Assembly (NCBI RefSeq): GCF_001552475.1
Contig: NZ_BCRG01000001.1
Span: 475,662-539,661 of the forward strand
Direction of reading: 5' to 3'
DNA from: Microbacterium oleivorans NBRC 103075
GTDB lineage: Bacteria > Actinomycetota > Actinomycetes > Actinomycetales > Microbacteriaceae
Length of the DNA stretch: 64,000 bases
Position numbers and translations under genes: made by a program. Numbering within the stretch: the first letter of the stretch is position 1; every line of letters starts with the position of its first letter. Below are positions 8,080-18,204 of this stretch, one piece after another. The notes under the pieces are model-generated. The model saw only the letters and a list, made by a program, of their open reading frames with translations, was not told the DNA's origin and made no database searches.

Positions 8080-11045
8080 AGCTCCACCGTCTCGAACTGA
8101 CCGGGTTCGGGCCGTTCCGCGAACGTCAGGTCGTCGACTTCGACGCGTTCGACGACGACGGACTGTTCCTCATCTCGGGGCGCACGGGCGCGGGCAAATC
8201 CAGCATCCTCGACGGGGTCAGCTTCGCGCTCTACGGCTCCGTTCCGCGCTACGAGGGCGGCGACCGTCGGCTGCGCAGCGACCACAGCTTCCTCACCGAC
8301 CCGACCGAGGTTCGCCTGGAGTTCACGGTCGGCGACGTCCGCTGGCGCGTCACACGGTCACCCGAGTACGAGCGGCCCGCCAAGCGCGGCGGCGGTCTCA
8401 CGCTCGAACCCGCTCGGGCGGAGCTGGAAGAGCAGGTCGACGGGGTCTGGATCGGTCGCGCAGCGAAGCAGCGCGAGGTCGGCATCGCCCTCGATGAGAT
8501 CCTGGGACTCAGCGCTGCGCAGTTCCAACAGGTGATCCTGCTCGCACAGAACAAGTTCTCGCGGTTCCTCCTCGCGGGCAACGCCGAGCGACAGCAGCTC
8601 CTCCGGACCCTCTTCGGGACGCGCCGTTTCGAGCAGTACGAAGAAGCCCTCGAGCAGCGCCGGCGCGAGGCGCAGAAGCGGCTCGATGAGAAGGGTTCCC
8701 GAGTGCGGACCCTGCTCGAGGTCGCCGAGCGTGACATCGAAACGCACGGCCTCGCCGGTGAAGACGCCGATGTCGCCGACGCCGACGTGGCCGCGCGGGC
8801 CGCCGCCGTCGACCGTGCCGTCGTGCGCGCCGACTACCGGGTCGAATCTCGCGGGCACGAGCGTGACGCCGCCGTCGCGCGAGCGGATGCCGCCGCGGCA
8901 GCTCTGCAGCGTCTCACCGACCTCGCCAAACAGCTCGCGGAGCTCGATGCTGCCCGACGCGACCTCGACCGGCTCGACTCGCTCGCCGATTCGATCGCGG
9001 CCGATCGCGCCCGCCTCGAGGCCGCCCGGTCTGCGGAGGTCCTCCGCATTCCGGTCGAGAGCGCCGCGCGGGCGGTCGACCGCCACTCCGACGCGGCAGC
9101 CGTCCTCGACGCCGCCCTCGCCGACTGGCGAGCCGGCGGCGGTGTCGACGACGACGAGTTCGACGCGATCGTCGAGGCGCTGACGGCGGAGATCGCTCGC
9201 GCCCGTGCCGCCGCCGAGGCGGAGAAGGATGCCGCTGCCCTCACCCGTGCGCAGGGCTTGCGTAGAGGCACGCTCGAGGAGCTCGACACCGCACGCGCCG
9301 AGATCGAGCGCACCCGAGCCGCCGTCCCGGCGCGACGAGACGCGCTGACGGCTGAGCTCGCGACCGCGCGTGAGATTGCCGCCCGCCGGGACGTCCTGGT
9401 CGCCGAGCGCGACAGTCTGACGGTCCAGCGGGATGCCGCTCAGAAGCTCGCCCGCATCGCCCCCGAGGCGGCGGACGCCGACGAGGCGTACGTCACCGCG
9501 AGCGCGGCCTCGGCCGAGGCATCCACCGCCGTCGCCGACCTGCTGCGACGGCGACTCCGCGGGCACGCCGCGGAACTGGCGGCAGATCTCGTCGAGGGTG
9601 AGCCGTGCGCGGTCTGCGGGGCGATCGAACACCCGTCACCGGCGACCAGTGACGAACGTCCCGTCACCGACGACGACCTCGCGGCGGCCGAGCGCGCCCG
9701 CGATGACGCGGCCCGACGCGAGCAGGACGCGGCCAAGACGGCGACCGCTGCTCGGGAGCATCTCTCCGCGGCGACCGCCGCTTCGGGGGGAATAGCGCCG
9801 GAGGAGCTTGCGGACCGCCTGACCGAGACCGAGACGCGCCTCGTCGCCGCCGAGAAGGCGGCTCGGCGAGTGGCCGAACTCACCGACGAGCTCGTCGGCA
9901 TCGAGCGCCTCGACACGGACGCCCGAGCAGAGTCCGAGGCGCTCGGGGCGCGTATCGCCACGACCCGCGAGGAGATCGCGGCCGCCGACGCCACCCTGGC
10001 CGCTCGTCAGACGGAGATCGACGCCGCGCGCGGCGACCACCCGAACGTGGCCGCTCGCATCACCGCCGACATCGAGCGTCGCACGCTCGCGCAGCGGGTC
10101 GTGGCCGCCCGCCGCGACGCCGCCGAACGCGCTCGGGTGCGTGACGAGACGGTGATCGACCGGGACGCTCGGGTGGAGGCGTCTGTCTTCGCCTCGGCCG
10201 ACGAGGTGCTGGCGGCACTGCTCCCCGACGCCGAACGCACCGCGCTCGCCGCTCGCATCGACGAGCACACCGCCGCCGTGACTGCCGCGCAGGCCCGCCG
10301 GCTCGACCTCGAGCTCGCGACCATCGGCGAGGAGGTCGACGACGTCGCCCTCGAGGCCGCGCGGGGCGCCGCCGATGCTGCCGCCGCCGAGCGTTCCACG
10401 GCGATCGCGTCCGCCGCGGACGCCGTGAGTGCCGCCGCGAGCCTCCACGAGCTGGCCGCGAGCATCCACGCCGCTGCCGACGCCGTGACGGGGGAGGCAG
10501 CGGATGCCGCCGTCGTCACCCGGCTCGCCGACACCGTCGCGGGGCGCGCTCCCAACACGATGAAGATGGATCTCGAGACGTTCGTGCTCGCCGCGGAGCT
10601 CGAGGAGATCGTGGCCGCCGCGAACCTTCGACTGTCCGAGATGTCGTCGGGGCGCTACACGCTCCACCACTCCGACGCGCGGCAGGCCCGAGGCGCCGCA
10701 TCCGGTCTGTCGATCGAGGTTCAGGATGCGCACACCGGCCGGCTCCGCTCGCCGCAGTCGCTCTCGGGCGGAGAGACGTTCCTCGCCTCCCTCGCCCTCG
10801 CCCTCGGGCTCGCCGAGGTCGTCACGTCCCGCGCGGGCGGCATCCGACTCGACACCCTGTTCATCGACGAGGGTTTCGGATCGCTCGACCCGGAGACCCT
10901 GGAACTCGCGATGCGCACGCTCGACGAGCTGCGCGCCGGCGGACGGGTCGTGGGCGTCATCAGCCACGTCGAGGCCATGAAGGAGCAGATCCCCGCGCAG
11001 CTGATCGTCGAAGCGACCCCCGAAGGACCCAGCATCGTCCGCTAG
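8076..11045 (+). CDS. sbcC: Exonuclease subunit SbcC (Rad50-like ATPase)
   Basis: This is the 989-residue ATPase partner of SbcD. The N-terminal ATPase half begins MKLHRLELTGFGPFRE with Walker A SGRTGAGKSS at about residues 34-43. Long Ala/Glu/Arg-rich coiled coils flank a zinc hook, PCAVCG, whose cysteines are residues 511 and 514. The C-terminal half has the ABC signature SLSGGETF and Walker B TLFIDEGFGSLD. Length and order match bacterial SbcC. The GTG start overlaps the sbcD stop by 4 bp. The complex acts in the cytoplasm on hairpins, double-strand ends and stalled forks. Confidence 0.95.
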   Translation: MKLHRLELTGFGPFRERQVVDFDAFDDDGLFLISGRTGAGKSSILDGVSFALYGSVPRYEGGDRRLRSDHSFLTDPTEVRLEFTVGDVRWRVTRSPEYERPAKRGGGLTLEPARAELEEQVDGVWIGRAAKQREVGIALDEILGLSAAQFQQVILLAQNKFSRFLLAGNAERQQLLRTLFGTRRFEQYEEALEQRRREAQKRLDEKGSRVRTLLEVAERDIETHGLAGEDADVADADVAARAAAVDRAVVRADYRVESRGHERDAAVARADAAAAALQRLTDLAKQLAELDAARRDLDRLDSLADSIAADRARLEAARSAEVLRIPVESAARAVDRHSDAAAVLDAALADWRAGGGVDDDEFDAIVEALTAEIARARAAAEAEKDAAALTRAQGLRRGTLEELDTARAEIERTRAAVPARRDALTAELATAREIAARRDVLVAERDSLTVQRDAAQKLARIAPEAADADEAYVTASAASAEASTAVADLLRRRLRGHAAELAADLVEGEPCAVCGAIEHPSPATSDERPVTDDDLAAAERARDDAARREQDAAKTATAAREHLSAATAASGGIAPEELADRLTETETRLVAAEKAARRVAELTDELVGIERLDTDARAESEALGARIATTREEIAAADATLAARQTEIDAARGDHPNVAARITADIERRTLAQRVVAARRDAAERARVRDETVIDRDARVEASVFASADEVLAALLPDAERTALAARIDEHTAAVTAAQARRLDLELATIGEEVDDVALEAARGAADAAAAERSTAIASAADAVSAAASLHELAASIHAAADAVTGEAADAAVVTRLADTVAGRAPNTMKMDLETFVLAAELEEIVAAANLRLSEMSSGRYTLHHSDARQARGAASGLSIEVQDAHTGRLRSPQSLSGGETFLASLALALGLAEVVTSRAGGIRLDTLFIDEGFGSLDPETLELAMRTLDELRAGGRVVGVISHVEAMKEQIPAQLIVEATPEGPSIVR

Positions 11046-11081
11046 GCAGTCGGCCTCGATTGAGCCCCGTAGGCTGAGGGC

Positions 11082-11261
11082 ATGAAAAAGGGCACGATCT
11101 GGACCATTCTCGGCGTCGTCATCGCCGTCGTCATCGCATGGATCGTCGTGGACATCGCGCTCAAGGCGGTCTTCCTCATCGGGAAGCTCCTGCTCGTCGC
11201 CGTCGTCGCGCTGATCGTCTTCTTCATCCTTCGGTCACTGTTCAGCCGCCGCGACGCCTGA
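11082..11261 (+). CDS. 59-residue membrane mini-protein, hypothetical
   Basis: This is a short gene easily missed: MKKGTIWTILGVVIAVVIAWIVVDIALKAVFL followed by a second hydrophobic stretch (LLLVAVVALIVFFIL) and a basic end (RSLFSRRDA). It predicts two membrane helices joined at a lysine. Start confidence comes from TAGGCT at 11070-11075, 6 bp before the ATG. It follows sbcC by 36 bp on the same strand but has its own promoter, so it need not be functionally tied to SbcCD. No family is recognised. Confidence 0.6.
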   Translation: MKKGTIWTILGVVIAVVIAWIVVDIALKAVFLIGKLLLVAVVALIVFFILRSLFSRRDA

Positions 11262-11288
11262 CCCTGGGGCCCGTGAACGGGAGGCGGA

Positions 11289-11846
11289 TCAGACGCCGTA
11301 GAGCTCGGTGATCCGCTCACGCAGTTGCGCGCTGCAGATCGCGACGGCGTCACGCCAGTCGGTGATCGCGTCGTCCTGCGCGTTGTCCGAGACGGCCTTC
11401 AGGATGCGGATCGGCACCCCGAACTGCTGCGCCACCCAGATGTAGGCATATGCCTCCATATCGACGAGCGTGCCGCCGAGCGCGCGGATCGCCTCGACCG
11501 TGTCGGCGTCGTCCACGAAGTGGTCGCCCGTCGCGATGGTCGTGCCCTCGCGGCCCGCGATCGACACCGTGGTCGGCAGCGACACGTGCTGGCCGGCGAT
11601 CCCATCGACGTCCGACACATCGTGCTGCAGGGCGGTGGTCACCTCGTGCACACCGACCGTCGCGGCATCCACAGAACCGGCCGTGCCGACGACGACGATC
11701 TCGTCATAGGTTCCGCGGTCGAGCGCGCGCGTCAACGCGTACGTCGCCTGCAGCTTTCCCGGGCCTGTGACGAGCCGATCGAAGCCGGGGAGCTCTTCGG
11801 GAAAGGCGACCAGTTCGGATTCAAGGGCGGCGACGAGGAGCTTCAC
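11289..11846 (-). CDS. 5'-methylthioadenosine/S-adenosylhomocysteine nucleosidase-like protein
   Basis: This is a 185-residue nucleoside phosphorylase-fold enzyme that would cleave the glycosidic bond of MTA, SAH or a related nucleoside. It shows the MTAN order: ALESEL in place of AMEEE at the N-terminus, VVVGTAGSVD, the substrate Glu in LVDMEAYAYIWVA and the catalytic Asp in KAVSDNAQDDA. It is shorter than the usual 230 residues, with a reduced N-terminal half, so substrate preference may differ. The GTG at 11846 is the only plausible start before nadE. It follows nadE by 23 bp and is probably co-transcribed with it. Confidence 0.8.
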   Translation of the reverse strand: MKLLVAALESELVAFPEELPGFDRLVTGPGKLQATYALTRALDRGTYDEIVVVGTAGSVDAATVGVHEVTTALQHDVSDVDGIAGQHVSLPTTVSIAGREGTTIATGDHFVDDADTVEAIRALGGTLVDMEAYAYIWVAQQFGVPIRILKAVSDNAQDDAITDWRDAVAICSAQLRERITELYGV

Positions 11847-11869
11847 CGAACCATCATCCCACCCGTCGG

Positions 11870-13936
11870 TCAGGCGCCCTCGCCGGGGAAGGTCGCATCG
11901 AGCTCGGCGAGCCAGGCCGTCGCGTTGCCGTCGGACGGTGCGCGCCAGTCGCCGCGCGGCGACAATGATCCGGCGGGGGAGACCTTCGGCGCGTTCGGGA
12001 CGGCGCTGCGCTTGAACTGCGCGAACCCGAAGTAGCGCTTCAGGAAGACCCGGAGCCACCGAACGATCGTCGCCCGGTCGTAAGCGAACCGCTCGTCGAC
12101 GGGGAAGCCTGCGGGCCACGCCCCGGCATCCGCGTCGGCCCACGCGTGCTCGGCGAGGTATGCGATCTTCGACGGACGGAAGCCGTAGCGGAGCACGTGG
12201 AAGAGCGTGAAGTCGTGCAGCGCGTACGGCCCGATCGTGCTCTCGGTGGACTGCACCTTGCCGTCCTGACCGGCCGGGACGAGCTCGGGACTGATCTCGG
12301 TGTCGAGGACGGCCTGCAGCACCTCCTTCGCACGATCCGTGAGGGTCGCACCGGATTGGTCGCTGTTCGCGATGACCCAGCGGATGAGGTGCTGGATGAG
12401 GGTCTTCGGCACGCCGGCGTTGACGCCGTAGTGCGCCATGTGGTCGCCGACGCCGTACGTCGCCCACCCGAGCGCGAGCTCGGACAGGTCGGACGTGCCG
12501 ATCACGATCCCGCCGCGCTGGTTGGCGAGGCGGAAGAGGAAGTCGGTCCTGGCGCCGGCCTGCACGTTCTCGAACGTCACGTCGTAGACGGGCTCGCCCT
12601 GCGCGAACGGATGCCCGAGCCCGGCCAGCAGCTCCGTCGCCATCGGGCGGATGTCGATCGTCTCGATGGTCGCACCGATCGCCTCGGCGAGGGCGATCGC
12701 GTTCGACTTCGTGTGCTCGCCGGTCGCGAAGCCGGGCATCGTGAAGGCGAGGATGTCGCTGCGCGGGCGGCCCATGCGATCCATGGCGCGCGCCACGACG
12801 AGGAGAGCGTGGGTCGAATCGAGGCCGCCGGAGACACCGATCACAGGCTTCGGCTGACCGATCGCGCGGAGGCGCTGCTCGAGGCCGGACACCTGGATGT
12901 TGAACGCCTCGTAGCAGTCGAGATCGAGGCGAGCGGGGTCGTCCGGGACGAAGGGGAACCGATCGAGCGGGCGCCGGAGCCCGGTGACGGATGCCGCCGG
13001 TGCCGCCTCGAACGGGATCCGGCGCACCACGGCGCCGGTGGTCCGCAGGTTGTCGTCGAACGTGCCTTGGCGCAGGCGGTCCTGGCGGAGCCGGTCGAGG
13101 TCGACGTCGGCGATCGCGTGCCGCGGCCCGTCGGGGAAGCGCTCGGTCTCGGCGAGCAGCATCCCGTTCTCGTAGATCATCGTCTGGCCGTCCCACGAGA
13201 CATCGTTCGTGGACTCGCCCTGACCTGCGGCGGCGTAGACGTACGCGGCGAGGCAGCGGAACGACTGCGACTGGACGAGCGTCCGACGGTCGTCGGCCCG
13301 GGCGATCGTGATGGGGCTCCCCGAGAGGTTGACGAGCACGGTCGCTCCTGCGAGAGCCGCGTGGGACGACGGTGGCACCGGCACCCAGAAGTCCTCGCAG
13401 ATCTCAGCGTGGACGACGAGGCCCGGCACATCCGTCGCCTCGAAGAGCAGGTCGGTGCCGACGGGCACCTCGCTGCCTGCGAGCGTCATCGCCGCGGGAG
13501 CCGCGTCGCCGCGGGCATACCAGCGCGACTCGTAGAACTCGCGGTAGGTGGGTAGGTGCGACTTGGGTGCGACGCCGAGCACACGGCCGCGGTGGATCAC
13601 GACGGCGCAGTTGTAGAGCCGGCTCCGGATCCGCAGCGGCGCGCCGACGATGAGGACGGGGGAGAGGTCGACGGATGCCGCGACCAGCCGATCGATCGCG
13701 ACGAGGACCGCGTCGAGCACGACGTCCTGCATGACGAGGTCCTCGATCGCGTAGCCCGAGAGACAGAGCTCCGGGAACACGGCGACGGCGACGCCCTCGT
13801 CGTGGCACTCGCGGGCGCTCCGCAGGACCGTCTCGGCGTTGGTCGCGGGGTCCGCGATCGCGACCGGCACCGTGCACGCGGCGATGCGCGCGAAACCATG
13901 CCGGTAGGGGTTCTCGTAGGGCAGGTCCTGGGTCAC
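11870..13936 (-). CDS. nadE: Glutamine-dependent NAD(+) synthetase
   Basis: This enzyme makes NAD from deamido-NAD, ATP and glutamine. It has 688 residues and two domains. The N-terminal nitrilase-like glutaminase has the triad Glu in FPELCLSGY, Lys in VAPKSHLPTYREFYE and Cys in HAEICEDFWVP. The C-terminal ammonia-dependent synthetase has the PP-loop GVSGGLDSTHALLV and GTSDLSELALGW. This two-domain form is the actinobacterial type. GTG at 13936 lies 6 bp after CAGACT. It is divergent from the helicase gene at 14014. Confidence 0.95.
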   Translation of the reverse strand: MTQDLPYENPYRHGFARIAACTVPVAIADPATNAETVLRSARECHDEGVAVAVFPELCLSGYAIEDLVMQDVVLDAVLVAIDRLVAASVDLSPVLIVGAPLRIRSRLYNCAVVIHRGRVLGVAPKSHLPTYREFYESRWYARGDAAPAAMTLAGSEVPVGTDLLFEATDVPGLVVHAEICEDFWVPVPPSSHAALAGATVLVNLSGSPITIARADDRRTLVQSQSFRCLAAYVYAAAGQGESTNDVSWDGQTMIYENGMLLAETERFPDGPRHAIADVDLDRLRQDRLRQGTFDDNLRTTGAVVRRIPFEAAPAASVTGLRRPLDRFPFVPDDPARLDLDCYEAFNIQVSGLEQRLRAIGQPKPVIGVSGGLDSTHALLVVARAMDRMGRPRSDILAFTMPGFATGEHTKSNAIALAEAIGATIETIDIRPMATELLAGLGHPFAQGEPVYDVTFENVQAGARTDFLFRLANQRGGIVIGTSDLSELALGWATYGVGDHMAHYGVNAGVPKTLIQHLIRWVIANSDQSGATLTDRAKEVLQAVLDTEISPELVPAGQDGKVQSTESTIGPYALHDFTLFHVLRYGFRPSKIAYLAEHAWADADAGAWPAGFPVDERFAYDRATIVRWLRVFLKRYFGFAQFKRSAVPNAPKVSPAGSLSPRGDWRAPSDGNATAWLAELDATFPGEGA

Positions 13937-14013
13937 GGCTCCAGTCTGTCAGGTGGCCGCCCGCGGGAGGCAGTGTCCGAGGCGGTGGTTAGGGTCGAAG
14001 GCGAGAGGGGATC

Positions 14014-17000
14014 ATGCGATACATCGAAGACGCCGGCCGGATCGTCTGGAGCGCGAGCGACCTGAAAGCCGCAGCCGAGTGCGAGTTCGCCTGGCTGCGC
14101 GCGATCGACGCGAAGCTCGGCCGGATCGCGGCGGTCGAAGACCCCGAAGACCTCACCCTCGAGCGCGCGGGCCGGCTCGGCACGCAGCACGAACGGCGGG
14201 TGTACGAGGCGTACCGCGACGCGCATCCGGGTGCGGTCGTCGAGATCCCCGAAACGCGATCGTCGGATGCCGCGGGCCTCGCCGCCGCGGTCGCCGCCAC
14301 CGACGCGGCTCTGGCCGACCCCGACGTCCACGTGGTCTACCAGGCGGCGTTCGCCACCGACGAGTTCGTCGGATTCGCCGACTTCCTCGTGCGCGGGGCC
14401 GACGGCCGGTGGATCGTGCAGGACACCAAGCTGGCCCGTCACGCCCGTGTCACCGCTCTCATGCAGCTCGCGGCATACGTGGATCAACTCGACCGCCTCG
14501 GCGTTCCGCGTTCCGACGAGGTGCAGCTGCTGCTCGGCGACGCTACCGTGTCGACGCATGCCGTGCGAGATCTCATGCCCGTGTTCTCGCTCCGACGCGA
14601 GCGCCTCCGCTCACTCATCGCCGACCGCGACGTCGCTTCCGGCGCAGCGGGTCAGCCGATCCCGTGGGGCGACGACCGGGGCGATCTCCGGGTAATCGCC
14701 TGCGGCCGGTGCGCGACGTGCGACCTCGAGGTCGTCGCCCAGCGGGACCTGCTGCTCGTCGCCGGGATGCGTCCCGTGCAGCGCGACCGCCTCCGGGCGG
14801 CGGGTGTCACCACGATCGACGAGCTCGCGGCATCCCGCGAGGCACCGCCACGGATGTCGTGGGACACCTTCTCCGGGCTCCGCACGCAGGCGCGGCTGCA
14901 GCTCGAGAGCCCTGCCGGGGGCGTCGACGACGCGCCGCAGGGACCCGGGCCGGCCGTTCCCACGTTCGACGTGGTCTTTCCGAAGGCGCTCGGCGGGCTG
15001 CCGCGCCCCGACCACGGCGACCTCTTCTTCGACTTCGAGGGCGATCCGTTGTACACCGAGGGTGCCGCTGTGCAGTGGGGGATCGACTACCTGTTCGGGT
15101 GGGTCGACGAGACCGAGCAGTACTCCGCGCTGTGGGCGCACTCCTTCGCCGACGAGAAGCGAGCCCTCGAGGAGTTCCTCGAGTTCGTCGCGCTCCGCCG
15201 GCGGACACACCCGGGGCTGCACATCTACCATTACGCCCCCTACGAGCCGACCCACCTGCTCGCCATGGCGGCGCGGCACGGCGTGGGAGAGGCCGCCGTC
15301 GACCGGCTCCTGCGCGACGGGGTCTTCGTCGACCTGTACCCGATCGTCCGTCGCGCACTCCGGGTGGGCTCCCGGTCGTACTCGATCAAGAAGCTCGAGC
15401 CGCTCTACATGGGCGACGAGGTGCGCACGAGCGACGTGCAGCGCGGGGACGACTCGATCGTCCGTTACGTCGAGGCCCGCACGCTGCAGGATGCCGGTGA
15501 CGCGGCCGCTGCCCGGATCATCCTCGACGACCTCGCCGACTACAACCGCTATGACTGCGTCTCGACGCGACGCCTCCGCGACTGGCTCGTCGACCGCGCT
15601 CGTGAAGCGAATCTCGTGCCGTCGCGGGAGCCCGATGCCGGGGAGGCCGTCTACGAGCCGTCGCCCCGCGCGGAGGCGCTCGCGCGCTTCGCCGCGGACT
15701 CCGAGGACGAGTCCGTCGCACAGGCGCTCCGACTCGGAGCGGCGGCCATCGACTACTACCCGCGCGAGGCGAAGACGTTCTGGGCCACGCACTTCCTCCG
15801 CCTCCGGGAACCCGTCTCGGTTTGGGAGGACACGCGCGACGTCGTCGTGGTCGACAGGGACCGTTGCCGCGTCCTCACGGACTGGCACCGCCCGGAGGGT
15901 CTCACGGCCGTCCGGCGCGTCCTCGAGATAAGAGGTGAGTTCGCACCCGGCACACGGATGACGGTCGGGCAGAGCCCGTACGCGGTCTACGAGCTTCCCG
16001 CGCCGTTCCCGATCGAGACGAGCCCGCGGTGGATCCACGCCGCGCGATCGATCTCCGTGGTCGACGTCCTCGACGACGGCGTCGTGATCGAGGAGAACGC
16101 GTACCAGGGCTTCACGTGGCAGGAGCTTCCCGTCGCCCTCACCCCGCCGTCGCCTCCGCGGGCCGGCAGTCAGCAGGCGGCGATCGACGAGTGGGCGGAT
16201 GCCGTCCTCGCAGCCGCCCCGGCGCTTCCGACCGACCCGGCGACGGACCTGCTCCTTCGCCGCCCACCGCGTCGCGAGACCCCGTTGCCGCGCACCGGTG
16301 ACGACGTCGCCGACATCTCGGCGGCGCTCGCCGGCGTGACCGACGGCTACCTCGCGGTGCAGGGCCCTCCCGGCACCGGCAAGACCTACGTCGGGTCGCA
16401 CGTCGTGGCGCGGCTCGTCCGTGAGCGTGGGTTCCGAGTGGGAGTCGTCGCCCAGTCGCACAACGTCGTCGAGCACATGCTCGAGCGCATCGTCGAGGCG
16501 GGACTGGATGCCGCGCAGGTCGCGAAGGCGCCCAAGGGGCCGGCCACCGGCCTGGAGAGCTACACCGTCATCGCCAAGAACCAGCTGGCTGCCTACATCG
16601 AGGCGCAGCCGGCGGGCTTCGTCGTCGGCGGCACCGCGTGGGATCTCACCCACTCAGGTCGAGTCGCCCGCCGCTCGCTCGACCTCCTCGTGATCGACGA
16701 GGCCGGGCAGTTCTCGCTCGCCTCGACGATCGCCGTGTCGGTCGCCGCACAGCGACTCCTCCTCCTCGGCGACCCGCAGCAGCTGCCGCAGGTGAGTCAG
16801 GGCACCCACCCCGAGCCGGTCGACACGTCGGCGCTCGGCTGGGTGATGGACGATCACGCGGTGATCCCCGCCGACCGGGGCTACTTCCTCGCGCGCACGC
16901 GACGGATGCGACCCGAGGTCGCCGAGCCCGTGTCTCAGCTCGCGTACGAAGGAAAGCTCGAGGCACATCCCGACACGGCGCTCCGCCGGCTCGAGGGCGT

Positions 17001-17556
17001 TCCGGCGGGAGTCATCCCGGTTCCCCTCACGCACACACGCAACGCGACGCAGTCGCCGGAGGAGGCCGACGAGGTTGTTCGTATCGTCCGCGATCTCGAG
17101 GGCACGCCGTGGGTCGACGGCGACACCCGCCCGCTCGAGGCGACGGACATCATCGTCGTCACGCCGTACAACGCGCAGCAGGTGATCGTCGAGGAAGCCC
17201 TCGTCGCAGCGGGCTTCGCCGGCGTACGCGTGGGAACGGTCGACCGTTTTCAAGGCCAGGAGGCGGCTGTCGTGATCGTCTCGCTCGCGGCCTCGTCCGG
17301 GCGCGATGCGCCTCGCGGTCTCGAGTTCCTGCTGCTGCAGAACCGCATCAACGTCGCGGTCTCGCGCGCGATGCACACGGCGTACGTCGTCTACAGCACC
17401 GGACTGCTCGACGATCTGCCACGCACGCCGGACGGCGTGGCCCGACTCAGCGCGTTCGCGCGCCTCGTCGGGGTCGACGGCGCCCTGTCACCGGTGTCAT
17501 CGGCAACGGGTCAAACGGTGCCGTCTCAGACCGTCCCGACTCAGACCGTCCCGTAG
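14014..17556 (+). CDS. TM0106-family RecB-like nuclease / RNase H-like / SF1 helicase fusion
   Basis: This 1180-residue protein appears to join three modules. Residues 1-240 are a RecB/Cas4-like PD-(D/E)XK nuclease: H59, D123, D137-T-K139 and Q151LAAY, plus Cys23 and Cys230, 233, 236 (CGRCATC), the one-plus-three pattern of an Fe-S cluster. Residues about 330-540 hold an RNase H-like domain beginning [12 protein letters not shown] (D340, E342). Residues 780-1150 are an SF1B helicase with [28 protein letters not shown] and NVAVSRA. The start has a GAGAGGGG ribosome site. It probably processes DNA ends in repair or defence; the exact role is unknown. Its C-terminal tail is a duplicated QTVP repeat. 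Confidence 0.9.
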   Translation: MRYIEDAGRIVWSASDLKAAAECEFAWLRAIDAKLGRIAAVEDPEDLTLERAGRLGTQHERRVYEAYRDAHPGAVVEIPETRSSDAAGLAAAVAATDAALADPDVHVVYQAAFATDEFVGFADFLVRGADGRWIVQDTKLARHARVTALMQLAAYVDQLDRLGVPRSDEVQLLLGDATVSTHAVRDLMPVFSLRRERLRSLIADRDVASGAAGQPIPWGDDRGDLRVIACGRCATCDLEVVAQRDLLLVAGMRPVQRDRLRAAGVTTIDELAASREAPPRMSWDTFSGLRTQARLQLESPAGGVDDAPQGPGPAVPTFDVVFPKALGGLPRPDHGDLFFDFEGDPLYTEGAAVQWGIDYLFGWVDETEQYSALWAHSFADEKRALEEFLEFVALRRRTHPGLHIYHYAPYEPTHLLAMAARHGVGEAAVDRLLRDGVFVDLYPIVRRALRVGSRSYSIKKLEPLYMGDEVRTSDVQRGDDSIVRYVEARTLQDAGDAAAARIILDDLADYNRYDCVSTRRLRDWLVDRAREANLVPSREPDAGEAVYEPSPRAEALARFAADSEDESVAQALRLGAAAIDYYPREAKTFWATHFLRLREPVSVWEDTRDVVVVDRDRCRVLTDWHRPEGLTAVRRVLEIRGEFAPGTRMTVGQSPYAVYELPAPFPIETSPRWIHAARSISVVDVLDDGVVIEENAYQGFTWQELPVALTPPSPPRAGSQQAAIDEWADAVLAAAPALPTDPATDLLLRRPPRRETPLPRTGDDVADISAALAGVTDGYLAVQGPPGTGKTYVGSHVVARLVRERGFRVGVVAQSHNVVEHMLERIVEAGLDAAQVAKAPKGPATGLESYTVIAKNQLAAYIEAQPAGFVVGGTAWDLTHSGRVARRSLDLLVIDEAGQFSLASTIAVSVAAQRLLLLGDPQQLPQVSQGTHPEPVDTSALGWVMDDHAVIPADRGYFLARTRRMRPEVAEPVSQLAYEGKLEAHPDTALRRLEGVPAGVIPVPLTHTRNATQSPEEADEVVRIVRDLEGTPWVDGDTRPLEATDIIVVTPYNAQQVIVEEALVAAGFAGVRVGTVDRFQGQEAAVVIVSLAASSGRDAPRGLEFLLLQNRINVAVSRAMHTAYVVYSTGLLDDLPRTPDGVARLSAFARLVGVDGALSPVSSATGQTVPSQTVPTQTVP
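17525..17554 (+). repeat. 15-bp tandem duplication at convergent gene ends
   Basis: CTCAGACCGTCCCGA at 17525-17539 is followed directly by CTCAGACCGTCCCGT at 17540-17554. The copies differ only in the last base. They encode the [10 protein letters not shown] tail of the helicase. On the other strand the same sequence carries the end of upp (GTV then TGA), so the copy beyond the upp stop is a second in-frame version of its terminal codons. A weaker third copy, TCAAACGGTGCCG, precedes them. Confidence 0.75.
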
Positions 17557-18173
17557 AGCCGGTCGCCCGCGTCGCCGAGGCCGGGCACGATGTAGCCCTT
17601 CTCGTTGAGGCGTTCGTCGAGCGCCCCGAGGACGAGGGTGACATCGCGGTCGCCGACCTGCTTCTCGATCGCGGCGACGCCTTCGGGTGCCGCGAGGATG
17701 CAGACCGCGGTGACATCTTGCGCGCCGCGCGCGAACAGGAAGTCGATCGCCGCGCCGAGCGAGCCACCGGTGGCCAGCATCGGGTCGAGCACGAAGCACT
17801 GGCGGTCGCTGAGGTCGTCGGGCAGACGTTCGGCGTACGTGTACGGCTCGAAGGTCTCCTCGTTCCGCGCCATACCGAGGAAGCCGACCTCGGCGGTCGG
17901 GAGGAGCGTCGTCATGCCCTCGAGCATGCCGAGTCCGGCGCGGAGGATCGGGACGACCAGCGGCCGCGGCTCGCTGATCTTCAGGCCCGTGGTCCGCGTG
18001 ACGGGTGTGTCGATCTCGATCTCCTCGACGCGGACGCCGCGAGTGGCCTCGTACGCGAGAAGCGTGATGAGCTCCTCGGTCAGCTGGCGGAAGACCGGCG
18101 ATGTCGTGCGCTTGTCGCGCAGCACCGTGAGCTTGTGGGTGATGAGGGGGTGGTCGGCGACATGCACACGCAT
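17541..18173 (-). CDS. upp: Uracil phosphoribosyltransferase
   Basis: This pyrimidine-salvage enzyme makes UMP from uracil and PRPP. The 210-residue length is standard. The PRPP loop is [15 protein letters not shown]. The uracil site is near the C-terminal [18 protein letters not shown], and the N-terminal [16 protein letters not shown] is family-typical. TACCCT at 18180-18185 lies 6 bp before the ATG, a leaderless promoter packed back-to-back with that of tadA. Its last 16 bp overlap the end of the helicase gene. Confidence 0.97.
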   Translation of the reverse strand: MRVHVADHPLITHKLTVLRDKRTTSPVFRQLTEELITLLAYEATRGVRVEEIEIDTPVTRTTGLKISEPRPLVVPILRAGLGMLEGMTTLLPTAEVGFLGMARNEETFEPYTYAERLPDDLSDRQCFVLDPMLATGGSLGAAIDFLFARGAQDVTAVCILAAPEGVAAIEKQVGDRDVTLVLGALDERLNEKGYIVPGLGDAGDRLYGTV

Positions 18174-18179
18174 GTGCCC

Positions 18180-18198
18180 AGGGTACCGGGGCTACGCT
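18180..18198. promoter_or_regulatory. Compact divergent promoters for upp and tadA
   Basis: Two -10 boxes face away from each other: TACCCT for upp on the minus strand (18180-18185) and TACGCT for tadA on the plus strand (18193-18198). Each ends 6 bp before its start codon, so predicted transcripts begin at 18173 and 18205, separated by only 31 bp. Any -35 contact for one gene would fall in the first codons of the other. No good -35 hexamer is visible for either. Confidence 0.6.
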
Positions 18199-18204
18199 GA
18201 CCTC

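Noticed and set aside
12146..13555. 469-codon + strand frame
   Set aside because: It is the antisense of nadE, whose catalytic residues are all in place. The composition (Arg, Asp, Glu, Val rich) is the usual shadow.
14611..16653. 680-codon minus-strand frame
   Set aside because: Antisense to the RecB-like/helicase gene, which has many intact motifs.
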